The position numbers and the translations under genes are program-made. A stretch of DNA of 7,531 nt. It comes from Fibrobacteraceae bacterium (GTDB lineage Bacteria; Fibrobacterota; Fibrobacteria; Fibrobacterales; Fibrobacteraceae). The stretch spans positions 1 to 7,531 of the forward strand of contig JALNVO010000135.1 in the NCBI GenBank assembly GCA_023231365.1, read 5' to 3'. Below the pieces are notes generated by a model. The model worked only from the letters and a program-made list of their open reading frames with translations, was not told the DNA's origin and searched no databases. Shown here piece after piece: positions 5,978 to 7,531 of this stretch; the first letter of the stretch is position 1; every line of letters starts with the position of its first letter.

Positions 5978-7479
5978 AAATAGTAGTCAATTCCATGTTG
6001 GTGTTGAATTCTCTGTTGGGCTGCGTTCAAGCGGTCTTCGATTCGGCGGCGCAGAGAATGCATAATGTTCAAGTAGAGCTTTTCACCTCCGATTTGATCT
6101 TCAACATTGTCGTCAATGCTTGGATTGTCGTTGACTTCAATCACCATAGGCTTTCCGTTGACTTCCTTGAGATCTACACCGTAGAGCCCGTTGCCAATCA
6201 TAGAAGAAATGCGGAGAGCCGCTTTTATGATTCCGTGTGGAACTTGTTCCAAGGGCAAGCAATCGTAAAGGCCACAGATGTCGTCCTTGTCTTTGGAGTT
6301 CCAGTTGTAGATTTGCCAATGGTCTTTTGCCATATAGTATTTGCAGGCATAAAACGGTTTTCCATCGAGAATGCCGATTCGCCAGTCAAATTTGGTCGGT
6401 ATGAATTCTTGGGCAATGATAAGATCGCTCTTTTCTAGCATCTTGTCAAGTTCATTTTGAAGTTCTTCGCTATTTTGTACTTTAACGACGCCTAATGAAA
6501 AACTTGAATCCGGAGCCTTGAGAATCATCGGAAACCCAATTTCGCGGGCAAGAGTATGCCTGTTTTCGGAATGGGCGATGATTGTGTGCGGTGCCGGGAT
6601 CTTGCCGACATTCATAAGTTCTTGTAAGTAAACTTTGTTCGAACAGCGGAGAATACTGTCCGGATCATCGATGACGGCAATGCCTTCAGATTGAGCGCGG
6701 CGGGCGAATGCGTATGTATGGTGGTTTACGTTGGTCGTCTCGCGGATGAACAGAGCGTCGAATTCGCCGACGCGGTGATAATCCTTCTTAGTGATGAGTT
6801 CTACGCGGAATCCTGTTTTTTCTGCTGCATTGATGAATTTTTGGATTGCCTTAGGATTACTCGGCGGTTCTTTTTCATCTGGATTGATGAGAATCGCTAA
6901 ATCGTAGAGATACTCTTCCGAGTGGGCAGAAACGAAGCGGTTCTTGTCGAAGTAATCTCGGGCAAATTTGTCCACCATATCCAAGTGGGCATCGGGGATT
7001 TCATTCACGCATATTGGACGTATGCTCTGGATGAACCACTTCTGCTTGAAAACGAAATGTGCGCGGAGAAGAGGTGCTTGGAATAGACGGTAGAGTTCCT
7101 GGGATAGTTCCAGATATTGTGGGCTTACGTTTTGTCCAAAGTAAATGGACAATTCAAAATCAGTTCCCGTCAACTTTTTGAAACTCTTCTGGATGAGGTC
7201 ATCGATTTCATCTGAAATGATTTTGACCACTGCCGGAGCTTTGAAGTCGCGGATGCTCTTGACATTTGGAATGACCTTATGTCCGCGGGCCTCGGCGAGG
7301 AGAGATACGTAATAGCCTTTGCTCTGATAGCTGTAGTCTTTGCAGAGGTTAAAGACGCGGATGCTCCGCATTGTGGTGTAATCTGTCTTGGTGAGGTAGT
7401 CTTTGGCGGAAACTACGTCTACTTCAGGTACGTGGAATTTCCAATCTTTGGGGTTGTTTACAACGATTATTTTTTTCAT
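5974..7479 (-). CDS. RimK-like ATP-grasp ligase with RLAN-type N-terminal domain
   Basis: This 501-residue protein is much longer than classic RimK (about 300). Residues about 1-150 match the RLAN-type N-terminal extension, with YQSKGYYVSLLAEARGHKVI (51-70) as its most typical stretch. A pre-ATP-grasp section (about 190-275) includes LFIRETTNVNHHTYAFAR (243-260). The ATP-grasp proper has NKVYLQELM (281-289), ILKAPDSSFSLGVVKV (319-334) with the nucleotide-binding Lys321 and a small-residue loop, AQEFIPTKFDWRIGI (356-370), YGVDLKEV (433-440) and EVNDNP (448-453), the magnesium-binding end. All key residues appear present. The family uses ATP to form amide bonds through an acylphosphate, often adding glutamate or another amino acid. 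The ATG overlaps the TGA of an upstream gene, and its own TGA overlaps the ATG of the GCS2 gene. The substrate is unknown; modification of a small molecule or a peptide end are both possible. Confidence 0.9.
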   Translation of the reverse strand: MKKIIVVNNPKDWKFHVPEVDVVSAKDYLTKTDYTTMRSIRVFNLCKDYSYQSKGYYVSLLAEARGHKVIPNVKSIRDFKAPAVVKIISDEIDDLIQKSFKKLTGTDFELSIYFGQNVSPQYLELSQELYRLFQAPLLRAHFVFKQKWFIQSIRPICVNEIPDAHLDMVDKFARDYFDKNRFVSAHSEEYLYDLAILINPDEKEPPSNPKAIQKFINAAEKTGFRVELITKKDYHRVGEFDALFIRETTNVNHHTYAFARRAQSEGIAVIDDPDSILRCSNKVYLQELMNVGKIPAPHTIIAHSENRHTLAREIGFPMILKAPDSSFSLGVVKVQNSEELQNELDKMLEKSDLIIAQEFIPTKFDWRIGILDGKPFYACKYYMAKDHWQIYNWNSKDKDDICGLYDCLPLEQVPHGIIKAALRISSMIGNGLYGVDLKEVNGKPMVIEVNDNPSIDDNVEDQIGGEKLYLNIMHSLRRRIEDRLNAAQQRIQHQHGIDYYL

Positions 7480-7531
7480 TGTTTCTTAGGTTGTACGGCG
7501 AGCATTAAGCTGTCGTAGGTGACGATTCCTA
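7476..7531 (-). CDS. 3' end of an unidentified upstream operon gene, partial
   Basis: Reading leftward from the window edge, a frame gives GIVTYDSLMLAVQPKKQ and stops at TGA (7478-7476), which overlaps the RimK-like ATG as ATGA. The same overlap occurs at the next junction, which is the main reason to believe this frame. An alternative frame ends in TAA at 7488-7486 and encodes an Arg-rich tail, which looks less natural. Seventeen residues are too few to name a family. Related ATP-grasp loci, as I recall, often carry a peptidase-like or acetyltransferase gene here, but that is only a guess. Confidence 0.5.
   Translation of the reverse strand, partial: GIVTYDSLMLAVQPKKQ

Noticed and set aside
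5995..6438. 147-codon + strand open frame opposite the RimK-like gene
   Set aside because: It lies wholly antisense to an ATP-grasp gene with intact motifs, and its translation shows no recognisable family features; a coding shadow.
5974..7479. Calling the ATP-grasp gene rimK
   Set aside because: The long N-terminal extension and the GCS2/amidohydrolase context set it apart from the S6-modifying enzyme, so no gene symbol is given.

Overview
The window looks like a chromosomal segment of a Gram-negative anaerobe with moderate GC. Fibrobacterota, or a relative near Bacteroidota, is my best guess. The reasons are the style of the proteins (an NPCBM-tailed membrane glycosyltransferase and a GLGHATR-type glycosyltransferase), a clear AAAGGAAA ribosome binding site before a TTG start, and tightly packed genes. 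This placement is inference from sequence style, not a database result.

Layout: two gene blocks face each other. On the + strand (1-3878) are a multi-pass glycosyltransferase whose N-terminus lies outside the window, a MurG-fold cytoplasmic glycosyltransferase joined to it by an ATGA overlap, and an unrecognised 235-residue protein 12 nt further on. A 157-nt convergent spacer (3879-4035) follows. It holds interleaved inverted repeats and a 50-codon in-frame extension of the upstream gene.

On the - strand (7531 down to 4036), read in order of transcription, are the last 17 codons of an unidentified protein, a RimK-like ATP-grasp ligase with an RLAN-type N-terminal domain, a GCS2-family carboxylate-amine ligase, and an N-formylglutamate amidohydrolase-like enzyme. 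Each neighbouring pair overlaps (4, 4 and about 17 nt), which points to one translationally coupled operon.

How the genes may work together: the + strand pair looks like part of a cell-envelope or surface glycan pathway, with one sugar transfer in the cytoplasm and one at the outer face of the inner membrane. The - strand set joins two different ATP-dependent amide-bond-forming enzymes to an amide hydrolase. That is the composition expected of a pathway making, trimming or recycling a small peptide-like metabolite or a peptide tag. The product cannot be read from the sequence, and this operon is the most interesting thing in the window. No mobile elements, CRISPR arrays, tRNA or rRNA genes were seen. 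Both promoters must lie outside the window.
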